Shown here piece by piece: positions 19,601 to 39,900 of a DNA stretch of 64,000 nt. The stretch is taken from the NCBI GenBank assembly GCA_023525715.1, contig CM042014.1, positions 25,018,904 through 25,082,903 on the forward strand. Reading direction: 5' to 3'. The translations under genes were made by a program, and so were the position numbers. The notes beneath the pieces were generated by a model that saw only the letters and a list, made by a program, of their open reading frames with translations, was not told the DNA's origin and searched no databases. How positions within the stretch are numbered: position 1 is the stretch's first letter; every line of letters starts with the position of its first letter. The DNA is from Cichorium intybus (lineage: Eukaryota; Streptophyta; Magnoliopsida; Asterales; Asteraceae).

Positions 19601-21107
19601 AATTCTGTATTATTGAATTGATTAAGTGTATGTTACAATATAAAGGGAAATCTAAGCACCCATTTATTGATATAACGAAGTATTATATTAGGAAACACTT
19701 AATAATAAGAGAAAATATATATATGATTATTTACTTACAAGAATTATGTTCACACACTATGAAAAAGACAATGGGGCATAGAAGGTGGGATACAAGGCAA
19801 TTTCGTTTTATAAGTTCACAAAATAATAAATGATGTAAAACCTCATCATTTCAATCACAACAATGTTACCACTTACATGTAGAATAAAAGCAATTCATGA
19901 AAAACAATTACCATAACTCAATGTGATATTTAGATGCAACAAAAAAATTAATCAAATGAACACTAAAGTCAAATATCATATATTCATAGAACTAAGTCCC
20001 TAGCACTTGCAACCCTTCATGAACAGTCGCAACGGTTGAAAATGAACTGAAAAAAATTGTAATTCGGATTTCCATTTCCCTCCAAAATAACGGAAAAAGT
20101 TAAAGAATCGTTAAAATTAGAACTGAAATATCCCTCAAATATATAATCTTGACAAAACTCTCTAAACCTAGCCACATTTGGAGATCCCTCCAAATCACAT
20201 TTCAAATATTTGAGTGAAGGTTGAACTAATAAACCTACTAAAAGTTATGTCCCCCCGCCTATGTTGGACTAGTTGTTAGAGCAAGATAACAACACTTTGG
20301 CCAAATAATGTGATAATAACTATACCTGCTCCAACATATTTAACCTAACATCATTAAAATTGCCATCAATGAGTTAGAAAAATGTTAGTTTCATATTTAT
20401 CTTGATAAGTTCTAATTTCTAAATATGTTAAACAACTTTACGGACAAGTAATAACAATGCCTATATATTTATGGTAGATAGAATCGTAGAGTTATTGACA
20501 TATGCTACAAAAATGCAGGGAAGCATAGGAGATTGGATAAGATGTAACTACGATACTTTAAATTTCACCATCACGGTAAATGATGTCAGACCTTATCATC
20601 TCAATCTTAGTAACAAGGATTACCGCTCCCTCATATACAGGTTCTCTTCATTTCACAACATAGCTTGACATTTGATCTTGCGATTGAAATTTTATAATTT
20701 GGCACAGCGGTGATCATGATATGCAAGTTCCCCACCAATCGACTCAAGCATGGATAAAAGACCTTGATTACTATGTCAACGACCAATGGCGGTCATGGAA
20801 ACTTCAGGGTCAAATTGCCGGGTATCGTATAAATATTGTTGTTATTAGTTGTGGCATAATGTGATACCAATTACTGTATTGAAATTAGGCTATCATGTTT
20901 GTACAGGTATACCGAGAGTTATTCAAATAGGATGACATTTGCCACCGTGAAGGCAAGTAACTATAATGTTATTGTTTGGGTTGTTGTAGATGTTTTTGAA
21001 TAACACAATTTTGTTTTGTGCAGGGTGCGGGGCATATAGCCACTGTATATAAACCAGAAGAATGTTTTGTGATGTTCAAGAGGTGGATTGACGATCAACC
21101 ATTGTAA
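16124..21107 (+). CDS. Serine carboxypeptidase-like acyltransferase-type protein (SCPL1), 14 exons, 452 aa
   Basis: Exons: 16124-16239, 16319-16464, 16567-16643, 17117-17239, 17959-18061, 18149-18186, 18269-18367, 18454-18546, 18643-18768, 18838-18909, 20519-20640, 20708-20821, 20907-20952, 21024-21107. The joined frame is open. A hydrophobic N-terminus (MYRFLIIVLCFCAVNL) is a signal peptide for the secretory route, probably ending in the vacuole. The oxyanion motif LTGGPGCSS is at residues 71-79, the nucleophile Ser173 in GDSYSG, the Asp in SGDHD (374/376) and His429. LTGGPGCSS plus GDSYSG is the pattern of clade-I SCPLs, which use 1-O-glucose esters as acyl donors rather than cleaving peptides. 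The actual acyl donor and acceptor cannot be read from the sequence. The His neighbourhood is unusual, GAGHIATVY instead of the common GGGHTAPEY. Intron 13 begins with GC (GTGAAG/gcaagt), a GC-AG intron. SCPL2 is its tandem duplicate. Confidence 0.93.
16647..16682. repeat. (CT)n just inside SCPL1 intron 3
   Basis: About 36 bp of CT starting four bases after the exon 3 donor. An equivalent array sits at the same place in SCPL2 (23280-23319), so the microsatellite predates the gene duplication. Confidence 0.95.
18910..20518 (+). other. SCPL1 intron 10 (1.6 kb)
   Basis: Long compared with neighbouring introns (about 70-90 bp). It contains the exon 11 relic described separately. No transposon ends were recognised in the rest. 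Confidence 0.7.
19768..19882 (+). pseudogene. Decayed duplicate of SCPL exon 11 inside SCPL1 intron 10
   Basis: GGGGCATAGAAGGTGGGATA, then AATAAATGATGTAAAACCTC and ATCATTTCAATC follow in order the exon 11 sequence (GGAAGCATAGGAGATTGGATA, TAAATGATGTCAGACCT, TATCATCTCAATC), at about the right spacing. The frame is broken and no good splice sites remain. A matching relic is in SCPL2 intron 10, so the exon duplication happened before the gene duplication. Confidence 0.75.
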
Positions 21108-22372
21108 AAACCCACCAATGTACACTAAATTAAATGTTAGAAATAATCTATGAATCTATGTTGTCTACTCGATCAAGAATACTACACAAATAAAGCCGCA
21201 AGATGTACAAACATTTGAAATAATTTTATAAACAATAAAATAAGCAATCATCAGAAAAAAATTTATTAGTAGTTGAAGCAATATACAATTGTACAATCGT
21301 GCTTTTTAAACATTAAGCGAAGTTTAGAGTTTTATCCTGGTTTTTTATTTTATTTTTGTTTCTATTATAATCGTAATAATATCATGACTTTAACAGTTAA
21401 ATTTTATTTCGGACCTAATTGAAAATCTCATAAAATTTTAGGCAAATCTGCTTAAAATAATAGAACTCGTTTGCATAAAGAATACCAATTCATAACTTTA
21501 AATCTATTTTGGGATAATATAGTTTCTCTTGAACACGTGATCAGACTTATCTATTTTGTTTTTGTGTCACCGTCCCACCTAATTGTGTATTTGGTGCTGG
21601 GGTCAATTTTGGGGGCTTTTGTTGATTTTTTGGCCCAACAATCTGATGATAGTTGCAACAATGATAAACGATGATCTTTGTGGATGTAAACGTCAATGAA
21701 TGTAGAGTGAGACGAAAGAACTAGATGACAGCGATGTGTTATTAAGGATTTCAAAAGCAAAGGAAAGTTGTGTTTGTTATACTTATACACGGAAGATTAC
21801 ATGGGGTTGGAAATGTTTTTCTAAGACTTTTCAACGAAAGAATAAGGATGATATTCATTTTTATTTTATTTTTTTTTACTTTTTTGTGCATAATACTGTA
21901 TGTCGTTATTGGACGTTGTTTCGTGTTTTTGGAGGAAACAAGGAATTATAATTGTATCCTATTTAACATCAACATTAATCACAATTTAATATATACAAAA
22001 GTAATACATCACGTCTTTTACTTTATAACTGATGAACCGTAAATCAATCACAATTTAATTTAATATATATATCAAGAGTAATACATCATGTGTTTGAAAA
22101 AGGGTTAACATAAGAATAAGTATGCGTTCTCATTAAAAAGTTTGTCACGTCATGTTACCAGAACTTGTTGTTACTGACTTTTGTTTTGCCTTTAGAAAAA
22201 GTATAAAAGACAAATATATAAAATAAGTTATTATTACTTTATTATTTAATTAGTGTACATGCTAACTTAACTTATCCTTCCTATTAAGTATTAAATATGA
22301 GTTTGCTTTGTCACTTAAGACTAATCTAACATTTCTTCATAAAGTGAAGCACATTAAAACATACCCAAGATC
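21108..22372. other. Spacer between SCPL1 and SCPL2
   Basis: Holds the SCPL1 3' region and SCPL2 promoter. Two ATCACAATTTAATTTAATATAT-like words near 21978 and 22046 form a short direct repeat. No other feature was recognised, and the short frames inside look like chance. Confidence 0.5.
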
Positions 22373-29094
<6,722 letters not shown>

Positions 29095-29550
29095 CCCATC
29101 AACGTACGACAAATGAAGTGTTTGAAAGATATATGACATGCAAATCTTGAGTTGTGTTTCGATCAAAATATATGACAAAAACGCAAGTATAATGTATATA
29201 TGAAGTGTCCATGACGCTACCATGCATAATTTAAATAAAGCCAATTCCTTTTAGGGTGGTTGGATGTACGTTTTGGAAAAGATTATCTGATATCAAATTC
29301 GTAATTTGAAATGAAATTATTAGCTGTAATAATGAAACTGATTATAGGAGATGATGTCTTGATAGTATTAGCACCTTGTTCAAGGTTCGGATTTGAGTTC
29401 TACAAGTGATCATATGACTAATATACATGATTGGTTGAAATAAATAGGTTCAGAAGATGATGTTCGAATGTGTTTTGGCTGTTTTATATTCATCGTTTGA
29501 GTGTTTAGCATGTTTTAATTATTAAAAAGTACTTCATAGATAAAATGAGA
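29095..29550. other. Downstream region of SCPL2
   Basis: Presumed 3' UTR and spacer. No gene or repeat was recognised. Confidence 0.5.
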
Positions 29551-29559
29551 AAAAGTTTA

Positions 29560-30305
29560 AAGAAAAAGACAAAAATAACCATTTTTCTTATGTTTTTACA
29601 ACATAATAGCCAAAAAATATTCAAAAGACTAAAATAGTCAAGGATTTAGCAGCTGCCTATGGCCAGCTACGAAAATGATGGCGTGACACCCCTTCTTATT
29701 AGGTTGCGAATTGGCCCATGGGCCATGCCTATGGGCCCAAGATATATAAAACCGAAAATTTTCATTTTCATATTGCAAGTTAGGAAAATCCTCTCTACTC
29801 TCTTATGGCTATTGTCTTATGGGTGAAGATTATCCTGGAAATTACGTAAGTTGTCTATTTTGATTTTGTTATCATAGATGTGATAATCACTTGTTTTTAA
29901 TGTTATATTATTACACGCTTTTGTTAAAATGTTGTTATAATTGAAAAAAACAAAGGCTTTCGTAGATAGGGATGATCTATCTACGAAATTACAAGTATTC
30001 GATGCACAAAATGTGCATTAAAGTGTTGTATTTTTGCAGAGAGATCAATACCATCTGTGAAAATACAAGTCTTTAATGCACATTTGGCTCATTAAACATT
30101 TGTACTTTCATAGATGGACCATCCTGGCTGCAAAAAATTCGTAGGGCCAAAATGAAACAAATCAATTTTTTAAATACTTGACCAATTTTTGCAGTGCACA
30201 TAATCAATTTCCGCGGTTGGTTATAGTTAGCTACTAAATCATTTGTTATTTTTGGCTATTTTGTGGGAAAAACTTAAGAAAAATGGCTATTTTTATCTTT
30301 TTTTC
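29560..30305. mobile_element. Mutator-type MITE with 9-bp target duplication
   Basis: AAAAGTTTA occurs at 29551-29559 and 30306-30314. The terminal inverted repeats run for at least about 60 bp (AAAAATAACCATTTTTCTTA left; AAAAATAGCCATTTTTCTTA on the other strand at the right). The interior contains several inverted words around TTTCGTAGATAG and TGCACAAAATGTGCA. There is no coding capacity. The 9-bp duplication points to the Mutator superfamily. Confidence 0.8.
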
Positions 30306-30582
30306 AAAAGTTTATTATGACAATGAGAACTAGGGTGAAAATCTCTAGATTAGGTTAAAACTAACAACTAATTTACTTTATCGTTTAATTGTACAATTGT
30401 CACTAAAATAATTATGTAACCCCAATTATTTGACACATATATAATTAAATATATAAATATAAAACATTCAGAATATATGATATTGAATCATAGTTAAATG
30501 TTTAACAAATTTCCTTATTCAAGAAACTGATAAGTGAAATGGATAAAAAAAGCATTCTCGTGAGCAATAGGAAAGATGTCTT

Positions 30583-30884
30583 GTAATTATGTTGCGAGGA
30601 TGTGGAAATGGTTATTTGAGTGGCCCTCTATCTTACAAAGGAAACACTAATCTTGTTCGGATATTTTGGAGATGTTGGATAGAAATGCGAGTGATAAAAA
30701 TGATCAAACATTTGAAGCTATTGCTAGTTTATGTCACTCTATGGATGATTTGGAAAACTCTAAATGTTGTGGTTTACAGGATCGAGTTCATTACAGATGA
30801 TATTAGCACTTGCACGTTTAATTGGATTAAAAATAGATCTAAGTTTGATTATATTGATTGGTCGATTTTTCATACTTGTTTGTA
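30583..30884 (+). pseudogene. LINE 3' fragment
   Basis: The reading frame (LLLVYVTLWMIWKTLN...FNWIKNRSKFDYIDW) resembles the C-terminal tail of plant LINE ORF2, where a zinc-binding-like region is followed by LW-IWK-RN and WIKNRS motifs. Only about 95 codons remain and no reverse transcriptase core is present. The identification rests on pattern memory. Confidence 0.6.
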
Positions 30885-31229
30885 ATTTGACTTTCTAAAA
30901 ATTTGACATTTTCTAATTTACATAATTTAAATTCAAAATCATTCATAATTTTTGATCATTTTTTCATTATGCAACTTCATCCATATATTCAACATGGAAG
31001 TATAAATAGTCATTTATGCTTCATTATGCAAATTCATTCATATATTCAACACAGATCAAACCATGATTTGTGTGATGGTTACGATCATATAGTCATTACA
31101 AAAGTGTATCAAAACTTAAAAAATGTTATCATTTGGTGTATGAAGACTATTCAAGACATCATTAGGACTAGATATCTAGTTGTAGATGGTGGTATCTATA
31201 TGTATCTATGTCTCGAAATCAGTCCATGA

Positions 31230-32284
31230 TATATGATAGTATCAAAGACAGAAAATCAACATTTAATACTATTGTATGTGGTATCTGATATGTTTTAATT
31301 TTATTATATGAGGCATTGATATTATTATTAAAAGGCCAAAAGTGAAAATTTTGGAAACCACAATGACCAAAAGTGAAAGATTTGGAAACCATAGAGACTA
31401 ATGATGACTTCAAGAAGATTTTAAAAATTATACCAAACTTGAAATTTTCTATAAAACATTGTGATTAAATTAATAATTTACTCTTAATTTTATTATGAAC
31501 CATGAAAAGTCTGTGGGATATCAAAAAAAAAAAAAAACACACATATATATAAATGACCTTAGATAGTCACGGAAAACAGTTCAACGTCCTCAAAATACCA
31601 AAAGATATGAAAACATATTATCACCGGTTATAATTACCAAATTGACTAAAAAAACAAGTTCATTAATCTTCTAAATATTAAACAAATTTTAATGACTAAG
31701 TAGATACAAATATAATAGTTGAGTGACTAAGGATGAATGAAAGTCTTGCCACCGAATCCTCCAAACCCACTTATACGAGGTGGACGGAACCCTTGCCGCT
31801 AAAGCACCCCCTTGAAACCACCCCCCTCATTTTCCTTCTTTACGTTCAACCCGAATTAGGTTCAAGAACCTACTATGACACCCCCTTGAAATGATATTGC
31901 CAAATAAACTCCTTATAAGAGACATGTGTATGTTTGACCAACCTTTATATGAGATATGAATGTTTATTGGGTAATCTTAAATGAACCTTCTCAATATATT
32001 TAGGTATGTATGTTGTGCTTTCACACACATATGTCATGTTTATTTAAGATAGTTTAGAAAATGCAGTGTATGTCTCAATATCCCTAAAGTCTATTGGGTT
32101 AAGAAACCGGGTATAAACCGATATCCAGATCAAACGGGTCGACCAGAGACGGCGTAACATTCTTAAGAACCCTCCTGTGAGGGGTATCGATAAATTTTGC
32201 TTCTATTTTCTTGATCACCAATCGAAGCATATAAAACTGAAGCGAAAAACGTAAGCGGTAGTAGGAGTAGGAAAGAAGGAGATC
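31230..32284. other. Intergenic region upstream of CSN3
   Basis: AT-rich. A C-rich patch at about 31785-31880 (CACCCCCTTGAAA repeated twice) may be part of a transposon, but I could not define ends. The CSN3 promoter and leader lie at the right side. Confidence 0.5.
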
Positions 32285-34521
32285 ATGAACTTGAATGTGA
32301 ACTCGGTGGATTCACTGGTGGCTGAAATTCAAGGGTTATCGGGAAGTTCTCAAGATGTAAATCACTTGAACAATCTTTTGAAACAATCCGAGGACGTAAT
32401 CCGCTCTCAGGCTGCATCCTTCGCTTCATGTCTCACTCAACTTGAACCTTCCATCCATTCCCTTGGTTACCTCTACGTTCTGTAAGTCCTACTTTTTGTA
32501 TTTCCCATTTGTTGCCTCACTTTTGGCGAAGAATGGAACGCTTTACACTAGTTTTAGGGTTTTGATTCGGTATCGTTTGACAACAACTACTTAGTTTGCT
32601 TGTTATTATGAAAGGGGCTAAATTAATCAAATGCTTTTCTCGAAGTACAATCTATTAGATATTATCATCGAAAATTGCTCGGTGACCTATGTTGATCTCA
32701 TTACAGGGAAGCATGTACAGCAGGTCCAATTCCAGAAGCACAAGCAAACGAACTAGTTCTTTCTGTTGTCAGATTTATCGATGTATGCAGTGTAGAGCAG
32801 ATTCGCTTGGTGCCTGACAAATGTATGGCTCTAATTCCATTTTCGTCACACTTCATACTTAAACATTTACTTGTATATCATATCAACAAATCAACCATGG
32901 TGGTGCAGTTATATCCATTTGTAAAAGACTCCATGAGCAAGTTATGAAACTTGGTGCCCCTATGAGAGCCGTGGCCCCTCTTCTGACTGCTATTCGCAAG
33001 ATTCAACCATCACCAGAGCATTTAACCCCTTTACACCCAGACTTTCTCCAAGTCTGTTTATTAGCAAAGTGTTATAAAATTGGTTACAGCATTTTGGAAG
33101 ATGATGTATACGAGGTTGATCAACCAAGGGACTTTTTCCTATACTGCTATTACGGGTAAGTTATTTACTTATTTTGCTTATTTTGTTATACATTACCAAT
33201 AAGTAATATTCCTAACTTCTTATTCTATTTTATTATCTGTTAGGGGGATGATTTGCATAGGACAAAAACGTTTTGCCAAAGCATTAGAACTCTTCCACAA
33301 TGTATGCCATTATTCCATTATTTCTTACCTTTTCAATCAACTTTTTCTTATACATTTTGTTCTATCACAGGTGGTAACTGCTCCCATGTCTTCCATGAAC
33401 GCGATAGCTGTTGAAGCATACAAGAAATACATACTTGTTTCACTCATCCATCTTCGCCAGGTGTGTTTTTCTCATACTTGTAACTATAAACTCCAAACTT
33501 TTATCAGGCATCAATAAATAAGAACATTAAATGCAGTTTTCTGCCACTTTCCCGAAGTATACTTCTTCAGTTGCTCAAAGGAATCTAAAGAACTTCTCTC
33601 AGGTAACTTCTAGTCTATATACACTGAATTATAGTTGGCATCTTTTTCTCTTAACATTGTTTGTTTTTTTACCAAGTAGCCATACATTGAGTTGGCAAAT
33701 AGTTACAGTACTGGGAATATATCAGAACTTGAGGCATTTGTTCAAGCAAACCAAGAAAAGTTTGAGAATGTGAGTTTCATATTCATAGTTTTGCATTTCA
33801 TTTTAGGAAACATAGAATAATTATAACAAATTATGAATCTTTCTTTGTAGGGAAACAATCTTGGATTGGTGAAGCAGGTTGTGTCATCTATGTACAAGAG
33901 GAATATTCAAAGGTTGACTCAGACGTATTTGACTTTATCCCTTCAAGACATAGCCAATACTGCACAGATAAGTACTGCTAAGGAGGCTGAAATGCATGTG
34001 CTTGAAATGGTAACTAGACTATGAACATCTATTTTTGGTAAATTGAATTGACCCTTTTCTTTTAAATGGTTTTAAACTTGTTTTTTGATTTTTGAAAGAT
34101 TGAAGATGGTGAGATTTATGCAACTATTAACCAGAAGGATGGAATGGTTAGATTTCTTGAGGATCCTGAGGAATATAAAACGTGTGAGATGATAGAGCAT
34201 ATTGATTCATCCATTTCAAGGTAAGATATTTAAAGTGCAAAGATTTATTAACTTGTTTTACTAATAATATTTGAATCTTTATGAACTTTAGAATTATGAA
34301 ATTGTCAAAGAAGCTGACAACAATGGATGAGTCTATGGCATGTGACCCCCTTTATATATCCAAGGTATAACTGGCATATTAGAAAGAAAGTTGTTGAGTT
34401 TTTTATGATAATTTACTTGGAGGTTGAATTTTGTTGATTTTAATTTGTTCAGGTTGGGAGAGAGAGACAAAGATTTGACTTTGATGATTTTGATGGTGTT
34501 CCTCAAAAGTTCAATTTATGA
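32285..34521 (+). CDS. CSN3: COP9 signalosome complex subunit 3, 11 exons, 428 aa
   Basis: Exons: 32285-32481, 32707-32822, 32909-33155, 33244-33301, 33371-33460, 33537-33602, 33680-33769, 33851-34009, 34099-34220, 34292-34364, 34453-34521. All introns are GT-AG and the frame closes exactly at TGA. The product is the CSN3 (FUS11) subunit of the COP9 signalosome, the nuclear complex that removes NEDD8 from cullins and controls CRL ubiquitin ligases and light signalling. Evidence is the near full-length match to the plant family as I remember it: HPDFLQVCLLAKCYK in exon 3, then YCYYGGMICIGQKRF, FSATFPKYTSSVAQRNLKNF, the PCI-type helical and winged-helix region near residues 250-370 (LTQTYLTLSLQDIA, INQKDGMVRF), and the C-terminal QRFDFDDFD. 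Length agrees with the roughly 430 aa expected. Confidence 0.97.
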
Positions 34522-36950
34522 GAAATGCAGTTCATAAGAGAGTTTATTTGTCATCATTTTGGATTATATAGGCACATGTGGAATCTTGTTACTATTAGCA
34601 TTTTAATCAAGTCTCTTGTTTGGTCCTTTTTAGTGGGAATTTTGTCGATGAATTACAATTGTTTTGGAGGTCGTTACATTCATCATGTTTGTACTAAAAA
34701 TCCTATGTTTTTTGTGATTGTTGCGTCTTCAAAAGAAAAAATTGGTGGTTTCTCTTGATCATTGTGTTTTCTCTTGATAACTGGTTACAAAAGTACAAAT
34801 AGGACACTGAACCATGCTAGAATGTGAATGATTTTAGATAATTGGACAATTCACAAGAAAAATGCTATGTCTGGCTCAGTTTCGTGGTATAATTAAGCTT
34901 TGGTTGGCTGTTGAAGATAGTGAAGATGTGGTATATGAGGCAAAAGCTGTAAGTGTTCAAGAAGTCTAATAAAAATAAGAAGATATGAAGTAGATGAAAT
35001 AGTTGTTACATGAAGTATATGTTTCACTTGCAATGTTGGAAGCCTAGAAGGTGTTGAAGAAACTCAACAACCAGCATATTAATCAACTAGAGTTTTAGAA
35101 AGAATCTTAAAGAACATGCTTTCAAAGCCACTTTTGAAGCAAGTACATGACAAGGATTTGAGGAGGATCATGTGCTTAGAAGGCACTTGAATTGGACTAG
35201 TTTCACGAGTACTAAATAGTAAAGTGTGTTGCACATAGGTCATAGGGTATATTAGGCACCAATTTCATGATTTGTTGGCTTTTTTTTGTCTTGAATTGGA
35301 CTAGTTTTACTAGTTGATCATTTTTGAAAATCCCCAATCCTGACTTCTTAATGAATACTGGTTTGAATGTGTATGTATATGTATGGTGGTTTGAATGTGT
35401 GATTAAGACAGGTCACATTATCACGGAACGCGACAATATCACTGCGTACAAATTTAGTACTAGTTCCTGTATAGAAAATGACATACTCATTTGAATGTGT
35501 CCATACATAACATGACAAGTACTCATTTGAATGTGTCCATATATGGAACATGACATTAATAACTGATAGAGAATCAAAACCTCACAGAAGACTAATTTGA
35601 TTAAGAAACACAAAAGCTGAAATTGGAAGGTTGAATTGATATTGAAACTAGAAGGTAGATGAGAATTAAGAGAGAAAAACAATACAACCAAATTGGATGA
35701 TTGCCCAGGGACGTAATCCCTCTCTCAAAGGTGTAACCAATGAGCCACTCTCACAAAGAGCCAAATCCAAATCTAAGAATATTTCTGCCTACTGTAACAA
35801 GACCCCATACTCTCTATTTATTAGCCAACCTCTAACAAACTCTCACCCAATTTACCCTTTACCCCTTTAACTATCTAATTCCTATCAATAACAAACAAAA
35901 ACAATATGACTAAACTAAAACAAGATCAACATCCTATACTTTCATTCTTCAATTGGTGTTGTATACATTGGCGGATCCAATATACTACAAGGGGCTGTAT
36001 AGACTCCACTTGTAAGTGGATCACACCCCATATTTTACTAAAAACTACCCCAAAATACCTTCTTTTGCTGAAATCACCCCTTTTAGGACCCTTGTTGAAA
36101 ACTCCCTCTTTGGCACCCAAAAAATATCTCGAAATTTCATATCCCTTTTTATTTTTGTTTTAACTTTTCTTATATGATGTTACCCCCTTAATTTTCGGTC
36201 TAGTTGGACCACCCTTATTGTTCTTCAATTTCAGTTTTAACAGTGAGTTGCCTTTTACAAATCACTTGAGACTTGAGAGCGAAGAATCAATCATTTGGAA
36301 TAGCTGCAAAATCTTGGTAGCATCCTGGACATAAAGCAACTTAGTTAAAAGCCAACCCTTACAAATCAAATATACAAACTCGCAAGACCTTACATGAAGA
36401 TCAGGACATTGCTAATCCTCCAAGAATCCCAATGTTATCTTGAGCTCCACATCAACATAGTGGAATTTTACTTAACAGGTTTCCATGGTCTCCAACAATT
36501 GATTTGAGATCTTGAAGGGTACACAAATTAGATGAAGCATACAACTCTTTAGTTTTTATTAATTAATTAATTTGCTTACATGTCAAATAAGTTGCCACAT
36601 CATATGCTGAAACACTATCGAAAATTATCCACCTGAGAACCCAAGAAAAAAAAACTGACGAAACCTGTTATTATAGGTCAAATATTTTGATTTGTAAAAT
36701 ATTTGGAACAAAGTACTTGTTCTGAAGTAAGTTGTTTTCAAGTACAAAAGCAGATGAAGAAGCAGTCCGTACAGAAGGAAAAAAAAAAAAAATGACTCGC
36801 TATATGCTTCAAAAGAGTACAAGAATACAACACAACCATGGAATTAGACAAGCAAATGAAAAAACAAGAAAACACTCCTCAACCACAAAGGGTTTTAAAA
36901 GAAAACTATGCAAAATTCCCTTCAAAAAAAAAGAAAAAAACTCATCCTAT
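34522..36950. other. Spacer between convergent CSN3 and TPLATE
   Basis: Contains the CSN3 3' region and, on the minus strand, the TPLATE 3' region. A tRNA-like patch near 35700-35760 (minus strand TGGCTCATTGG) might be an old SINE. No gene was recognised; frames at 35906-36163 and 36732-37001 look like chance. Confidence 0.5.
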
Positions 36951-39900
36951 TTATTTAACTTTGGTGCTTCTATCTTTACACAAGGCATGCCATTCCTGTA
37001 ACACGGCAGTTTGAAGAGCACGATGCTCAACTTCCTCCGGTGTCAACTCAAACAACGTTGTGGGGCCCTTGTGTTTCTTCTTTCCATCATCCCCATTTTC
37101 CTTCTTGTCCACGTCATCATCATCATCAGTGTCCACGTCATCTTTTACTTCTTCAATATCTGGGACCTTAGGAGGCGGCTGAGCGGCCTTCAAAATGGCT
37201 ATCCGTTCCATGGATACACGCAGCCTCTCAGCAGCAGCCACCTTGACTTCATCTTCAGGCATGTACTCCACACCTCCATCAGTAAGATCATCACACCATG
37301 ACTGTAGATCTGACCCAACTTCTTTTATTATTGTTGCATCTGATGCCCTAACCACGAATTTACATATCATAGCTGTTGTTTCGTCACCCAAGTCTACGTT
37401 TCTGCTCACTTCACTTGCACCGAATATCATCATCCCCACGAAACCTCCGTGCCATGTTTTTGCAGCATAGCATAGCTATAATCAATACGGAAATGATTAT
37501 CGTCAATTGTTTAAGGACCATAGGTGTAAATGTAAAAAAAACAAAGATGAACTTACCTGGAACCCAGCTACGGTTCGAATAATATGAGAGCAAACTCTAT
37601 GAAAAGGCTTGGAAGATAAAGACTTGAGTCCACTTAAGAAAGGGGAAGAACCGTATTGCTGAGCAGCTGTTGCCTTAAACCCACTACCTTCATAAGTGTA
37701 AGTACCTGTGAATTCCACCATGGCAGGTAAACTAGGCCAGAGGCGAAAATACTCGACAGGTGAGATTTTATGAGGGAGTAAAAGCTCTGTTAATGGAATC
37801 TTGTACGGCTGGCATCTCATGATCACAGGCTCTCCTAATTCCGGTTTTAAGCTTCTTCTCTGTCTGATGATCTGTTGATCTTCTTCAGCATAGTCACCTT
37901 CATGCCCTGGAATGTCATTTCCATGGAACGGGTAGTACAGTACTTGTACCCAAAGCGCGCATCTTTCAAAGTGGGACACCCCTAGAGTCACACTGCATAA
38001 TACGGGTTCTTGAGAGTTTAGATTGCGTAGCTGTCGAACTGCTTGTGGGGACCCGTCCATGAAATACGAAGCACCAGATAATCCGACCCGGATGTCGACC
38101 CGGTTAAGTTCCATTTCGGTTAGATTTAGAACTTTTAAATGAAGTGTGATTCTTCCATCGTTTGGGTCTGATAAATGGTATGCTTCGACATAACAGGGGT
38201 CGCTACTACCGGTTAATGTGTGTGCATTTGGAGGGACTTTAAGTGAAGTAGCATCGGCTCCTTTTGTTAGTAATAGAGTTAGTTCACTTGGATCGGGTCT
38301 CCATAATTCAAGAATAGCTTTGTGAACTAATCCTTCTAGTTTTCGGTCTTGTGCGGCTGAGGCTTCGTAGAATTGAACGGTTAGTTTGTGGTGACTGAAT
38401 GGGTAGTCTCCTCTCGCTTCACTAACACCGGCCCACCTGTAACAAATCAGCAAGAGACATGATGTCACATGTCCAGTGAACTTTGTAAATTTATAAATGC
38501 TTACTTGTCGTCAGAATGACTAGAAACGTATTTGATTCTTTGAAGTATCATACGTGCTTGATGTTTGTTGACGGAGTCTGTTAGAGGGTCTGCCCGGAAA
38601 TCTTCTAGCTCTTTGGTCAGCAACTGGCCTGCCCGAGCGTTACGTGACCCCAATCTTTGAGCACATAAAAGAACCGCTTGAACATCTTGGAGCTTGTTCG
38701 TTTCGGTAGCTGATGAGTCAGCATTGAATAAGATTTTATGGATTTTTGATATGATGATGTTTAGTGCATCCTCGGGGTCGTCAGCTAGAAGCGGATCCAA
38801 ACCTTCTAAATCAATGTGCTCTGAAATTGCCCAAATAAGACGCGCGGCAATTCTAGGAGTATTCACCTGCCAAAATAAAACATTAATATAACAACAGATT
38901 CAATAGTTTCTAAAAATTTTAAACATTGACAAACCTCAAGGAGATCATTAACGAGCTGGCGTTGCAGATTTTGTAAACGGGTTTCGTTTAAAATCTGATC
39001 TTGAGATGCACCATCTTTGACTCGTTTGACTCCTCCTCTGGTATCGAATATATGGCAAAGTCTGACTAGCAGCTTTAAGTAACAATCAACAGCATAAGTT
39101 CGACCCTCACAGTCCCATTTTACACACGGGCGACAGACTTCCACAACTTCTAAAGCTGGTTCGGTCCAATTCAAAGCACCATAACCGGTTCCATAAGCCA
39201 ATGCTCCAATGACTCTGCTTTCCATGCCTGAGTTTTTTTGTTCAGGTAATGGGAGTGATAGTTGAAAGCAGCTTTCTACTAAAGTGGCGACTAGTTCTTC
39301 TCTGAATAAACTTTTGCTTGTGACTGTGTTGAGGTCGTCTTTGATTCTGGTGTCCTCGAAAAGTGATGCAATGTCGGTTCCAGAAAGAGGTTTTTGACCC
39401 CTTCGAACACTTTCTTTTGCAAAAAGATCGACACAGAGAGCTGTACGGCAGATGCATGCTAAAGCATGCATGCGGTCTGATTCTGCTCGCAGGTTTCGCA
39501 CCATCACAAGCAGTCTTTTGAAAAGTGACACCTGAAAATTACAACATTGATTTCTGCTTTTATTGTGTGTGTTAACATTTTATACCTAGCTTAAATCTCT
39601 GTCATGACATGATTTCTCAGTTTTGAAGGGTGCTATCATAAGTTCATAACTTCCAATTCCTGGTCTAAGAATGTGGTACATGGAAAAGAGAATAAAAGCT
39701 TGATAATGTTTATCTTGTATCTCCATGGTGAACTGGAAATTAATAAGTTCTATTTCAATTCTCAATATCATAACCTGGTTGATTTCAGTATTGAAGTAGC
39801 ATGATAAAGCATGTACAGGATTATAACTTAATAAGTTCTATAGTGGATACCAATATTATAAATCTCACTATTTATCGCTGTCAACCTGTTGAGATTAAAG

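Noticed and set aside
35700..35765. Possible SINE (minus strand TGGCTCATTGG, GGATTACGTCCC)
   Set aside because: The A-box-like word is good, but the B box is poor and neither an A-tail nor a target duplication was found.
36732..37001. A plus-strand frame at the TPLATE 3' end
   Set aside because: Low-complexity lysine-rich translation overlapping the TPLATE terminal exon on the other strand; no homology recognised.
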